Positions 8,088-15,371 are shown, counted from the first letter of the stretch. The stretch is 21,341 nt of DNA from JBCCQH01 sp039024435 (GCA_039024435.1 JBCCQH010000122.1:1-21341); one strand, 5' to 3'. Notes: a model not told the origin generated them from the letters alone. A program made the numbers and translations.

Positions 8088-9037
8088 AACGAACCTTGGG
8101 ACTTCTCGCCCTGCTGCTTGCCTTGGTTGCGGCCTACTTTTTGTTTTTCTACGAAGCGGCCCCCGACAACATCTTTCACGTCGACGTCACCACCCGCATC
8201 GGCGTGGTCGAACTGCAAACGATTGCCAAGGGCGAGGCCAAGGACAAACTCCGCCTCGAACGACAGGAAAACAATTCTTGGTCGGTCAACGGCACCTACA
8301 CTGCGATTCAGGCCAAAGTCGACGATTTCCTGACCTTGCTCACGCAAATCCGCGTGGTAAACAAACTCGAAGAAAAAGGCCAGCAGAGCGCGCTCTCCCT
8401 CCTCAAGCGCAACCACACCCGGATCGATATCCTGGACCGCGACGGCGGCGAACTCAAGTCTTATCTTGTCGGGGCAACGGCCCAGCAACAAACCGCCAAC
8501 ATCATGATGATCTCCGGGGCGGACCAAGCCTACGTCGTGGCGCGACCGGGTTCAGAAGGCTACGTTTCGATCTATTACAATACGGAACTCAACAACTGGC
8601 GGGAAAAGTTGCTCTTTGCTGTGGAAGGGACTGACCTGCGTGAGGTCCGCACGGAATACCTCGATTCTTTGAGCAACTTCCAATTGCGCCGCACCGGTGC
8701 CGATGCTCCCTGGACCATCGGTGAAGGTGTCTATGCCGATGAGGAGCGGGTAAATGGCTACCTCGATTTGTTTGCCGGTAAAGTGTTCGCCGAATCCTTC
8801 GTGGGCGAACAGTTCCCCGGTCTGCGCGACTCCCTGGAACGCCGGACGCCGGATGCCAAGTTTTCCTTTGTCACCCTGGATGGAAAATCCAAAGCGCTCA
8901 AGCTGTTTGCCCGTCCGGAGAACCCCAACAACTTTTTCGGCTTTGTGCAGGGCGGTTCGGAGCTGTACACGGTGCAGCACTTCGTCGTGGACAAGTTCCT
9001 GAAAACGGGGGATTATTTCCAGAAGAGCGGAATTTGA
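8084..9037 (+). CDS. DUF4340 domain protein linked to GldAFG
   Basis: A 317-residue protein with a single N-terminal membrane anchor (residues about 5-24) and a mainly beta-stranded extracytoplasmic part of the DUF4340 type. Repeated family-like units are visible: KLRLERQENNSWSVNGTY, KVDDFLTLLTQIRV, YVVARPG, LRRTGADAPWTIGEGVYADEERVNGYLDLFAGKV. DUF4340 genes commonly sit at the end of operons encoding an ABC ATPase, permease and GldG-like protein, so it is probably a further accessory subunit. It overlaps gldG by 4 bp. No clear terminator follows; the next element downstream is a MITE-like repeat. Confidence 0.85.
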   Translation: MKRTLGLLALLLALVAAYFLFFYEAAPDNIFHVDVTTRIGVVELQTIAKGEAKDKLRLERQENNSWSVNGTYTAIQAKVDDFLTLLTQIRVVNKLEEKGQQSALSLLKRNHTRIDILDRDGGELKSYLVGATAQQQTANIMMISGADQAYVVARPGSEGYVSIYYNTELNNWREKLLFAVEGTDLREVRTEYLDSLSNFQLRRTGADAPWTIGEGVYADEERVNGYLDLFAGKVFAESFVGEQFPGLRDSLERRTPDAKFSFVTLDGKSKALKLFARPENPNNFFGFVQGGSELYTVQHFVVDKFLKTGDYFQKSGI

Positions 9038-9099
9038 AGCCTGCGGCAGCGGGGAATCAGCCGGCTCAGGTCGGCAAACGACCAACATGTCAAGGCTTA

Positions 9100-9261
9100 G
9101 CGGCGGTTTAAATTTAATCCTGTGATTTTGCTATGGCATCTTTTTCCGCCTCTCTTCCGCTATTTTCTCGCCCATAGCTTTGGCTATGGACGCCAAAATG
9201 AGCTTTGAGAGACAAAAAAATCTGCGCCAGTAAATTTCCCCAACCAGTTTTAATCAGCCTC
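9100..9261 (-). repeat. MITE-like palindromic element, copy A
   Basis: A 162-bp imperfect palindrome centred at 9180/9181, with CCATAGC (9172-9178) facing GCTATGG (9183-9189). TTA at 9097-9099 and at 9262-9264 flank it exactly symmetrically, as a 3-bp target duplication would. Its reverse complement aligns along the whole length with copies B and C, allowing scattered mismatches. It fills most of the 297-bp gap between the DUF4340 gene and the next gene. It has no coding capacity. Confidence 0.85.
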
Positions 9262-9334
9262 TTAGAAAATCATTGCCTGCGAGGGCAAAGATCCGCGCGT
9301 TTCCCCATTCAGCAATCTTTATTAATTTGTCGGT

Positions 9335-10447
9335 GTGGCAGATCTGAACGTCTATTTTTACGTCCAGCCGCAGGAAAAGGGCGGCTACCAACACAATTCC
9401 ATTTCCCTGGCGCAAGGATTGCGGGAACTCGGTATTCCTTACGCAGCGAGTGCGGACTATTGGCAAGAGGCCGATGGCGCTCTGCTTTTTCGGCAGGATC
9501 CGGCGGTCGATCCCGCCGACTTCTCCGTGGTGGTGGTTTCGGAACAATACCTGACTTACGGCAATGGCAACTTTCCGGCGGGTTACTTTGACCTGCCGGG
9601 GAAAAAGGTGTTCCTGACGACCGGTGACGGCATGGAACTGCACAAGCAAATGCGGCAGCGTCGCTACCAGCGGTTTGACCTCATCCCAACCTTTTTGTAC
9701 GGCGGGCTGAACCATCCGGACAATTTTCAGCCCTGGGCCTTCGGGTTGTCGCAGCACATGATTGATTTTTCCCGCCTGGACGGGAAGAAATCGCCGCGGA
9801 TCTGTGTGAATTACCGGAATTCACACTCGGTGCGCCAGCAAGCCCAGGAACGGATCTTTGACCAGTTGCCCCCGGAAATACTGGATACCCGGCGAGACCC
9901 CTTCAACTGGCGAGAACTCGCCGACGCGGAAGCTTATGAGGACTTCCTTGTTTTCCAAAGTGGCGGCCGCCACCAGAAGGACTATCTGGAAAGGATCGCC
10001 CGGAGCTCGGCCACGGCCACTTTTGGCGGGCATTTCTACATCAAGCCCTGGATTTGGGGCTGGTATCCCTTCAAATTCATCAACTATTTCGTGGAAAGTG
10101 CGGCTTCGATCGGGCGCATGAACCACCTGATGAAATCCATCGGGCTGCACACGAATCACACCTACCGGATCTACCAGTGGGATTCTTGGCGCTTCTGGGA
10201 AACACTGGCCGCAAAAAGCGTCGCCATCAATGTCGATTTTGAAAAGTATCGCTGCATCCTGCCGGTCATGCCAGAAAATGGCAAACACTACGTCGGGGTG
10301 GACCTGAAGAATCCGCAGCCGGCGATGAAGCGGCTGCGGGATGCAACGGCGCTGCGGGAAATCGGCGAAGCGGGCTATGCCTGGGCACTGGAGCACTACT
10401 CACCGGTAGCGCAAGCCCGGCGTCTGCTGGCTTATCTCGGAAAATGA
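9335..10447 (+). CDS. Possible glycosyltransferase (GT-B-like)
   Basis: A 370-residue soluble protein without a signal peptide, translated from GTG; an in-frame stop at 9323 excludes an upstream start and no in-frame ATG occurs for about 100 codons. The N-terminal half suggests a Rossmann-like domain (LNVYFYVQPQEKGGYQHNSISLAQGLRELGI, DFSVVVVSEQYL, KKVFLTTGDG). The C-terminus (HYVGVDLKNP, LRDATALREIGEAGYAWALEHYSPVAQARRLLAYL) resembles the end of GT-B glycosyltransferases of the group-1/CgeB type, where a late helix closes the cleft. I do not recognise the exact family; the middle region (FYIKPWIWGWYPFKFINYF) is unusually aromatic. It is not clearly in an operon with dnaN, which has its own promoter. 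A role in surface polysaccharide or glycan synthesis is inference. Confidence 0.6.
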   Translation: MADLNVYFYVQPQEKGGYQHNSISLAQGLRELGIPYAASADYWQEADGALLFRQDPAVDPADFSVVVVSEQYLTYGNGNFPAGYFDLPGKKVFLTTGDGMELHKQMRQRRYQRFDLIPTFLYGGLNHPDNFQPWAFGLSQHMIDFSRLDGKKSPRICVNYRNSHSVRQQAQERIFDQLPPEILDTRRDPFNWRELADAEAYEDFLVFQSGGRHQKDYLERIARSSATATFGGHFYIKPWIWGWYPFKFINYFVESAASIGRMNHLMKSIGLHTNHTYRIYQWDSWRFWETLAAKSVAINVDFEKYRCILPVMPENGKHYVGVDLKNPQPAMKRLRDATALREIGEAGYAWALEHYSPVAQARRLLAYLGK

Positions 10448-10547
10448 GCCGCAGTAGGCCACGGATCCATTCTGGAGGGCAGTAAATTTGCTTGACAAAT
10501 GGTAAACCATACCGGCAACATCCAGCATATCGGACAGGTGGGCGCAT

Positions 10548-10571
10548 TTATCCACAACTCCTTTATCCACA
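10548..10571 (+). promoter_or_regulatory. Tandem consensus DnaA boxes
   Basis: TTATCCACA occurs at 10548-10556 and again at 10563-10571, in the same orientation, 15 bp apart start to start. Both are identical to the perfect bacterial DnaA box. They lie just upstream of the predicted dnaN promoter (the -33 element starts at 10585), so DnaA binding could control dnaN. Alternatively they mark part of a replication origin. Confidence 0.75.
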
Positions 10572-10584
10572 CCGCTTTAAATAA

Positions 10585-10617
10585 TTTGCCCTATTCGCCG
10601 AAAGATACTTAGATTTG
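10585..10617 (+). promoter_or_regulatory. Bacteroidota-type promoter for dnaN
   Basis: TTTG at 10585-10588, a 21-bp spacer and TAGATTTG at 10610-10617 match the -33/-7 consensus of the Bacteroidota primary sigma factor. Transcription would start about 30-35 bp upstream of the dnaN ATG. Confidence 0.75.
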
Positions 10618-10656
10618 TAGCGCTCCAAGCACGCTATTTAAAATGGATCCCATCTT

Positions 10657-11787
10657 ATGAACTTTATTGTTTCCTCCTCGGCTCTCCAAAAGCATCTGGG
10701 CAAGGTCAACGGGGTGATCCCGTCCCGCTCGGTGTTGCCGATCATAGAGAACTTCCTTTTTGAGATTGAAGAAGGCAATTTGACCATCTCGACCACCAAT
10801 CTCGAAATCTCGATGCAGACCTCCTTGAACATTGAATCGCGGGGAGGCTCCATCAAAATTGCGGTTCCGGCAAAGATTCTTCAGGACATCCTCAAAGAGT
10901 TGCCCGAACAGCCAATCACGTTCTCCATCGATGAGGAAACCTTCGCCATTGAAATCAGTTCGGAGGTCGGCAAGTACAAGCTGAGTGGCGAAGATGGACT
11001 CGACTTTCCCAAAATTCCGGTGGCCGAAAATACGCAGTCGGCCACGATGCCGGTCAGCGTTTTGCTCACTGCGATCAACCGTACGCTGTTTGCCGCCTCG
11101 ACCGACGAAGACAAGGCGGCTTTGAATGGGATCTTTTTCAAGCTCGGTACTGACGCGCTGACCTTTGTCGCCACCGACGCCCATCGCCTCGTGCGCTACC
11201 GCCGGGTGGACATCACGGTGGAGACCCCGGCGAGTTTCATTGTCCCGCAAAAAGCCCTCAACCTGGTCAAAGGATCCTTTGACAGCAATCAGGAGCCGGT
11301 GCAGATCGAGTACAACGACAGCAACGCTTTTTTCCGCACGAATTCACTGCTGCTGGTGTGTCGCCTCATTGACCAGAAGTACCCCGACTACGAGAATGTC
11401 ATCCCCACCGAAAATCCAAACCGGCTCAACGTCGGTCGTCTGGAACTGCTCGGCAGCCTGCGGCGGGTAAACATTTTCGCCAACAAGACGTCCCACCAAG
11501 TGCGGTTCAAGGTCGTCGGGAGCACCCTGGAAATTTCCTCCGAAGACCTCGACTACGCGAACGAGGCCCGCGAGACCCTCAACTGCCATTACGAAGGCTC
11601 GGACATCGAAATCGGGTTCAACGCTTCGCTGTTGATCGACATCATCAAAAATGCGAGCACGCCGGAGATTCTGGTCGAAATGTCCACACCGAACCGCGCC
11701 GGCATCGTCCTGCCCAACCAGCAGGAAGAAGGCGAAGATGTCCTCATGCTGATCATGCCGGTCATGCTGGGCAGCTACGCGAGTTGA
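10657..11787 (+). CDS. dnaN: DNA polymerase III beta sliding clamp
   Basis: A 376-residue sliding clamp, full length for the family; two subunits form the ring that tethers replicative polymerase to DNA. Family features: the N-terminal MNFIVSSSALQKHLGKVNGVIPSR, LPIIENFLFEI, TNLEISM, then the central domain with FAASTDEDKAALNGIFFKL, the VATDAHRLVRYRR motif, VCRLIDQKYPDYENVIP, and the C-terminal LLIMPVML just before the terminus. All three clamp domains are present and uninterrupted. It has its own promoter and two DnaA boxes upstream. mqnC follows 51 bp downstream and may be cotranscribed. Confidence 0.97.
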   Translation: MNFIVSSSALQKHLGKVNGVIPSRSVLPIIENFLFEIEEGNLTISTTNLEISMQTSLNIESRGGSIKIAVPAKILQDILKELPEQPITFSIDEETFAIEISSEVGKYKLSGEDGLDFPKIPVAENTQSATMPVSVLLTAINRTLFAASTDEDKAALNGIFFKLGTDALTFVATDAHRLVRYRRVDITVETPASFIVPQKALNLVKGSFDSNQEPVQIEYNDSNAFFRTNSLLLVCRLIDQKYPDYENVIPTENPNRLNVGRLELLGSLRRVNIFANKTSHQVRFKVVGSTLEISSEDLDYANEARETLNCHYEGSDIEIGFNASLLIDIIKNASTPEILVEMSTPNRAGIVLPNQQEEGEDVLMLIMPVMLGSYAS

Positions 11788-11838
11788 TCCTACACAACAT
11801 TCACGATTGTCATCGGTTATTCTAAAAAACAGCGAACT

Positions 11839-12975
11839 ATGAATAACTACAACCTTCTGGCCCGAGCCCTGCGACTCGACTTTCTGAGCCTAGAAGAGGG
11901 AGTTTACCTGTACCACAATGCCCGAACGTCCGATCTGACGTATGTCGCCAACGAGATGCGCAAGATCAAAAAGCAAGACACCGCCGGGGTGGTCACATGG
12001 CAAATCGACCGAAACGTGAACACAACCAACGTTTGTGTCGCCAACTGTAAATTTTGCAACTTTTTTGTCCCGCCGCATCCCAAGTTTGCGGACAAGGCTT
12101 ACGTCACCCACGACGAAGTCTACAAGAAAAAGATCGAGGAGACCTTTGCCCTCGGCGGGGACCAACTGCTCCTCCAAGGCGGCCACCACCCGAACTTGGG
12201 GCTTGATTTCTACGAAGAGACGTTCCGCAAACTGAAAGTGTGGTATCCTTCTCTTCGCTTACACGCCCTCGGTCCGCCCGAGATCGTCCACATCGCCGAG
12301 TTGAGCGACCTGAGCTATTTCGAGACCTTGCGTCGATTGCAGGCGGCGGGCCTGGACTCGCTGCCCGGGGCCGGAGCGGAGATCCTCGATGACCGGGTGC
12401 GCCGGATCATCTCTCGGGGCAAGTGCAACGGGGAAGAATGGCTGCAAGTGATGCGCGAAGCCCACAAACTCGATATTACCAGTTCGGCCACCATGATGTT
12501 TGGGCACATCGAGACCATCGAAGAGCGCTTCGACCATTTGGTTCGCATTCGGGCGGTCCAAGCCGAAAAACCCGCAGATGCCAACGGCTTTCTGGCCTTT
12601 ATCCCCTGGCCCTACCAGGACGACGGGACGCTCCTGAAAAAGGTGCGCGGCGTCAAGAACGAGGTTACGGCGACGGAATACATCCGCATGATTGCCCTGA
12701 GCCGCATCATGCTCCCGAACATCGACAACATTCAGGCGAGCTGGCTCACGGTGGGACCGGAAGTCGCCCAGGCCTGTCTGCACGCAGGGGCCAACGACAT
12801 GGGTTCGATCATGATCGAAGAAAACGTGGTTTCAGCAGCGGGGGCTCCGTTCCGCTTTACCTCCACCGAGATTCAGCAGTGCATCATCGATGCGGGTTTC
12901 ACCCCTCGCCTCCGGGATCAGTTGTACCGGTTCCGGGCGACACCGGACGCCTTGCGCGACAAGATGCTGGCGTAG
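11839..12975 (+). CDS. mqnC: Cyclic dehypoxanthinyl futalosine synthase MqnC
   Basis: A 378-residue radical SAM enzyme of the futalosine menaquinone pathway, converting dehypoxanthine futalosine to its cyclic form. The iron-sulfur ligands form a CxxxCxxC motif at Cys66, Cys70 and Cys73. MqnC-type signatures follow: LLQGGHHP (110-117), LHALGPPEI, LDSLPGAGAEIL, SATMMFGHIET, ISRIMLPNIDNIQASW and GANDMGSIMIEENVVSAAG. The GGHHP motif and the second half favour MqnC over the related MqnE and CofH. This implies menaquinone made through futalosine rather than the classic Men route. It follows dnaN by 51 bp. The neighbours contain no other mqn gene. Confidence 0.9.
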   Translation: MNNYNLLARALRLDFLSLEEGVYLYHNARTSDLTYVANEMRKIKKQDTAGVVTWQIDRNVNTTNVCVANCKFCNFFVPPHPKFADKAYVTHDEVYKKKIEETFALGGDQLLLQGGHHPNLGLDFYEETFRKLKVWYPSLRLHALGPPEIVHIAELSDLSYFETLRRLQAAGLDSLPGAGAEILDDRVRRIISRGKCNGEEWLQVMREAHKLDITSSATMMFGHIETIEERFDHLVRIRAVQAEKPADANGFLAFIPWPYQDDGTLLKKVRGVKNEVTATEYIRMIALSRIMLPNIDNIQASWLTVGPEVAQACLHAGANDMGSIMIEENVVSAAGAPFRFTSTEIQQCIIDAGFTPRLRDQLYRFRATPDALRDKMLA

Positions 12976-13016
12976 GGGATTTTTACGCCACTTTTCTCGG
13001 AAAAAGCGCACATCAA

Positions 13017-13177
13017 GAGGCGGTTTAAAATTGGTTTGTGAAATTTGCTAGTGCAGATTTTTTTGTCTCTCAAAGCTCATTTTGGCGTCCATAGCCCGAG
13101 CTATGGGCGAGAAAATAGCTGAAGAGGGGCGGAAAAGATGCCATAGCAAAATCGCAGCATTAAATTTAAACCGCCGC
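13017..13177 (+). repeat. MITE-like palindromic element, copy B
   Basis: A 161-bp imperfect palindrome with terminal repeats beginning GGCGGTTTAAA that stay recognisable for about 40 bp, and a perfect 7-bp centre, CCATAGC/GCTATGG (13089-13095 and 13100-13106), around a CCGA loop. The flanks CAA (13014-13016) and TAA (13178-13180) look like a mutated 3-bp duplication. It is the best-preserved palindrome of the three copies and lies 41 bp after mqnC. Confidence 0.87.
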
Positions 13178-13180
13178 TAA

Positions 13181-13211
13181 GACAAGTGTCCGAATTCTTT
13201 CGACACTTGTC
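13181..13211 (+). promoter_or_regulatory. Paired palindromic operator, or alternatively a hairpin
   Basis: GACAAGTGTC (13181-13190) and GACACTTGTC (13202-13211) are each palindromes of the form GACAnnTGTC, and are inverted copies of one another. Their centres are exactly 21 bp apart, two helical turns. They end 20 bp before the start of the dead antitoxin gene, as an autoregulatory operator would. The same bases could form a 12-bp RNA stem (13179-13190 with 13202-13213) followed by CCTTTTT, so a terminator for mqnC is the alternative. Confidence 0.6.
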
Positions 13212-13231
13212 TTCCTTTTTAAATTTATTTT

Positions 13232-13772
13232 ATGCCGGTTGCCAATCCCTCTGAAATCCAACCTCAACTCGCCCAGGAATTCGCGTAGCTCTATGCCGCA
13301 GCCGGTGCAAAGCTATCCGAAAGCATCACCGATACGGAGAACCAATTGGAGATTTCCTACACCGAAACGGAAAACCGATTCGGGCTTTCCAACCTAATTG
13401 CCGACAAACTGACCCTCACCCAGTTGATCGATCATGGACTCCCATTTGCAGTCTTCGAGATGATCGCGCAATTGACTCCGCTTTCGAAAAATGACTAGAC
13501 CGATATCCTTGGCCTATCCGGTCGCTCCCTCGCCAGATACGAGAGAAAAGCACAATCATTTGCTCCCGTAGACGCAGAAAAAATATTCGAAATCGCCGAA
13601 GTCACCAAAATCGGCTTGGATATTTGGTGATGTGGACCGCCTGCGCTCCTGCCTCGAAACGCCGAATTTTAGCCTTGGCAAAATGAAACCCATTGACCTT
13701 TTGCGCAATTCATTCGGCAAAGATCTGGTCCTGGGTGAATTGCACCGCATTGACCACGGTATTATAGCCTGA
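13232..13772 (+). pseudogene. Decayed Xre/MbcA/ParS-type antitoxin gene
   Basis: Read across stops, this encodes about 180 residues matching antitoxins of RES-toxin modules: LSNLIADKLTLTQLIDHGLPFAVFEMI, SGRSLARYERK (Xre-like helix-turn-helix part), then the toxin-binding DUF2384-type tail NFSLGKMKPIDLL and RIDHGIIA. It is broken by TAG at 13286-13288, by TAG at 13496-13498 where the family has Trp (after ND), and by a frameshift at about 13622-13626. There the frame shifts by one base, equivalent to losing two T residues from an Ile-Phe codon pair. The tail is then open to TGA at 13770-13772, which overlaps the toxin start as TGATG. Confidence 0.85.
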
Positions 13773-14230
13773 TGGAATTGTATCGCCTTACCCGAAAAAA
13801 ATAGGCGGCTGAACTGTCGGGAATTGGGGCGGCCATTGCCGGCGGCCGATGGAACAGCCAGGGAACTGAAATGATCTACACGGCTACCCACCATTCCCTT
13901 TGCATGGCGGAAGTTGCGGTACATTTTTCCTTGGCGACGATGCCCAAGGATTACATGATGCTGACCATATTTGTGCCTGATCATACGTCTGTCACTACGA
14001 TTTCGACGGCTGATCTTCCTCGCGAATGGCGCGACTATCCCCAGCCCGCCTCCACCAAAACGGTGGGGGACGATCTTGTACGCGCGCGAAAAACTTGTCT
14101 TTTGCGGGTTCCCTCTGCGGTCACGCTAGGAGATTACAAAATGCTGATCAACCCCAGTCACGCTGAATTTTACGATATCAAAATCGTGGAATGCGTTCCG
14201 TTCCCTTTTGATCGACGCCTATTCCGCTGA
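13772..14230 (+). pseudogene. RES-domain toxin gene with premature stop
   Basis: A 152-codon frame with one in-frame TAG at codon 11 (13802-13804). It otherwise reads through as a RES-domain toxin: MELYRLTRKK at the start, then AAELSGIGAA, the hallmark GGRWNSQGTEMIYTA, SLCMAEVAVH, PKDYMMLTI, and the late LRVPSAVTLGDYKMLINPSH and FDRRLFR. RES toxins such as MbcT destroy NAD+, and ParT ADP-ribosylates a metabolic enzyme. Internal initiation at ATG 13871 would omit the GGRWN arginine and probably give an inactive protein. Its ATG overlaps the antitoxin stop by one base, the usual antitoxin-first operon order. Confidence 0.87.
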
Positions 14231-14233
14231 GCC

Positions 14234-14821
14234 TCACTCGACCTTGATCGCGCAGCCCACCGGAGGGACTTGCGTGACTGGCACCCCCGATTCCGAAAGC
14301 AGACTCTCCAAAGCGTCCCGCAGGAAAAACTTTTCCGCCCGGTTGGCCATGAGGGGATTGTCGTCGATTTTGCCCGAGTAGACGATCTGCAGGCCTTCGT
14401 CGGTCCATTTTCCCACAAATGCTTCAGGATTCTTGGTCGCGCCGAGGGCCTTGGCCAGTTGGGCCGCGCGGTCTTTCACGTAGGGACAAGGATATTGCTT
14501 TTCGGCGGCGCGCTCGGCCATGAGTTCCAGCCGGTCGTCACTGGACAACACTGGCGAATTGGCATTGATGAGAACAAAAGCAATGCCCCGGGCTTGGTAC
14601 TCCGGAATCATTTCCAGTAAGCGGTCTTCGTACTTTTTCGAATAAACACAGTGGTTGCTGGTAAAGATCACGGCGATGCCCAGGCTATCCTGATAATCCG
14701 CCAGGCGGATTTCACTGCTATCGGTTGCCAACAGGCTCAGCGAATCCAAGGGCTGTGCATTCCCGGTGAGGGATAGACCGCAAGCCAGCAAACAGAGAGA
14801 TATGGCACGGAGCAGTTTCAT
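14234..14821 (-). CDS. Exported peroxiredoxin-like (PRX_like1-type) protein
   Basis: A 195-residue thioredoxin-fold protein with a signal peptide (likely cleaved after TGNAQ, near residue 23), so probably periplasmic. It follows the PRX_like1/redoxin pattern: FTSNHCVYSKKYEDRL, IAFVLINANS, PYVKDRAAQLAKALGATKNPEAFV, YSGKIDDNP, ending VGCAIKVE. Family members often have CNHCPY at the active site and CTPE before the last strand. Here the first Cys is Ser (SNHC) and CTP is TKN, so only Cys58 and the near-terminal Cys remain. It starts one base after the TlpA-like gene stop, so the two are almost certainly cotranscribed and probably act together in thiol or peroxide chemistry. Confidence 0.8.
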   Translation of the reverse strand: MKLLRAISLCLLACGLSLTGNAQPLDSLSLLATDSSEIRLADYQDSLGIAVIFTSNHCVYSKKYEDRLLEMIPEYQARGIAFVLINANSPVLSSDDRLELMAERAAEKQYPCPYVKDRAAQLAKALGATKNPEAFVGKWTDEGLQIVYSGKIDDNPLMANRAEKFFLRDALESLLSESGVPVTQVPPVGCAIKVE

Positions 14822-14822
14822 T

Positions 14823-15371
14823 TCAGCTTCCCAGCATCTTGTGTTTGTTGATGATCAATTCGATTTCATCCCGTTCGGTAAGTCCGCGGATGGCTTCCAG
14901 TTGGTTGCCCTCCTGATCGTAAAGCAGGGTCAGCGGAATCCGCCCATCCCAGGCCGGGTAGAATCGTTTGATGAAGGCCGCTTCGCCTTGGGTGCGGGCG
15001 TAGGTAGTAAAATTGACCCCCAATTCGGTCAGGAAGTCCCGCAATTGGGCTTTGGCGTCTTTCTCTTCGTCGATGGAAACGAGCAATACCTTTACCCCCG
15101 CTTCAGCGTCATTTTCCAGGGCCACTAAATCCGGAATCTCCCGCTTGCAGGGCTTGCACCAGGTGGCAAAGAAGTTGACCAGAATGTAGGGGCGCTCACT
15201 TTTGTGGATGGCGGTCAGCAATTCTTCCTCGCTGATGCCCATTTGCGGGCGCGGTGCCGGGGAACCATCGCCGAGTTGCTCACTGCGCTGGCAAGCTTGG
15301 GTCGTGAGTAAAAGTAAGCAACACGCCAGCAAAAAACCGGTAGTAAATCGTGTATGTTTTCTCGATTCCAT
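14823..15371 (-). CDS. TlpA/ResA-like thioredoxin lipoprotein
   Basis: A 182-residue thioredoxin-fold protein exposed outside the cytoplasmic membrane. Residues 1-27 are a signal peptide with a lipobox-like TQAC (Cys27). The catalytic motif is WCKPC (Trp71 to Cys75) in NFFATWCKPCKREIPDL, followed by VLLVSIDEEKD and the cis-proline region RIPLTLLYD. Such proteins reduce disulfides in periplasmic partners, for example during cytochrome c maturation or in coupling to peroxiredoxin-like proteins. The gene overlaps the 3' end of the upstream phosphopantetheinyl transferase gene by 92 bp in another frame. The next in-frame Met (MGISEE) would lose the signal peptide, so the overlapping start is preferred. 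Confidence 0.85.
   Translation of the reverse strand: MESRKHTRFTTGFLLACCLLLLTTQACQRSEQLGDGSPAPRPQMGISEEELLTAIHKSERPYILVNFFATWCKPCKREIPDLVALENDAEAGVKVLLVSIDEEKDAKAQLRDFLTELGVNFTTYARTQGEAAFIKRFYPAWDGRIPLTLLYDQEGNQLEAIRGLTERDEIELIINKHKMLGS

Noticed and set aside
9205..9591. A 128-codon plus-strand frame starting in repeat copy A
   Set aside because: It overlaps the possible glycosyltransferase gene in another frame and is low-complexity Arg/Gly-rich sequence towards its end.
10490..10535. A TTGACA sequence at about 10492-10497 as a sigma70 -35 box for dnaN
   Set aside because: No suitable -10 follows, and the organism appears to use the Bacteroidota TTTG/TAnnTTTG promoter, which is present closer to dnaN.
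13556..13984. A 142-codon minus-strand frame in the degraded region
   Set aside because: The plus strand, corrected for stops, gives clear antitoxin and RES-toxin similarity, so this frame is an antisense by-product.
13871..14230. A 119-codon intact plus-strand gene
   Set aside because: It is only the part of the RES toxin gene after its premature stop; it starts inside the conserved GGRWN...MIYTA segment and is not a separate gene.
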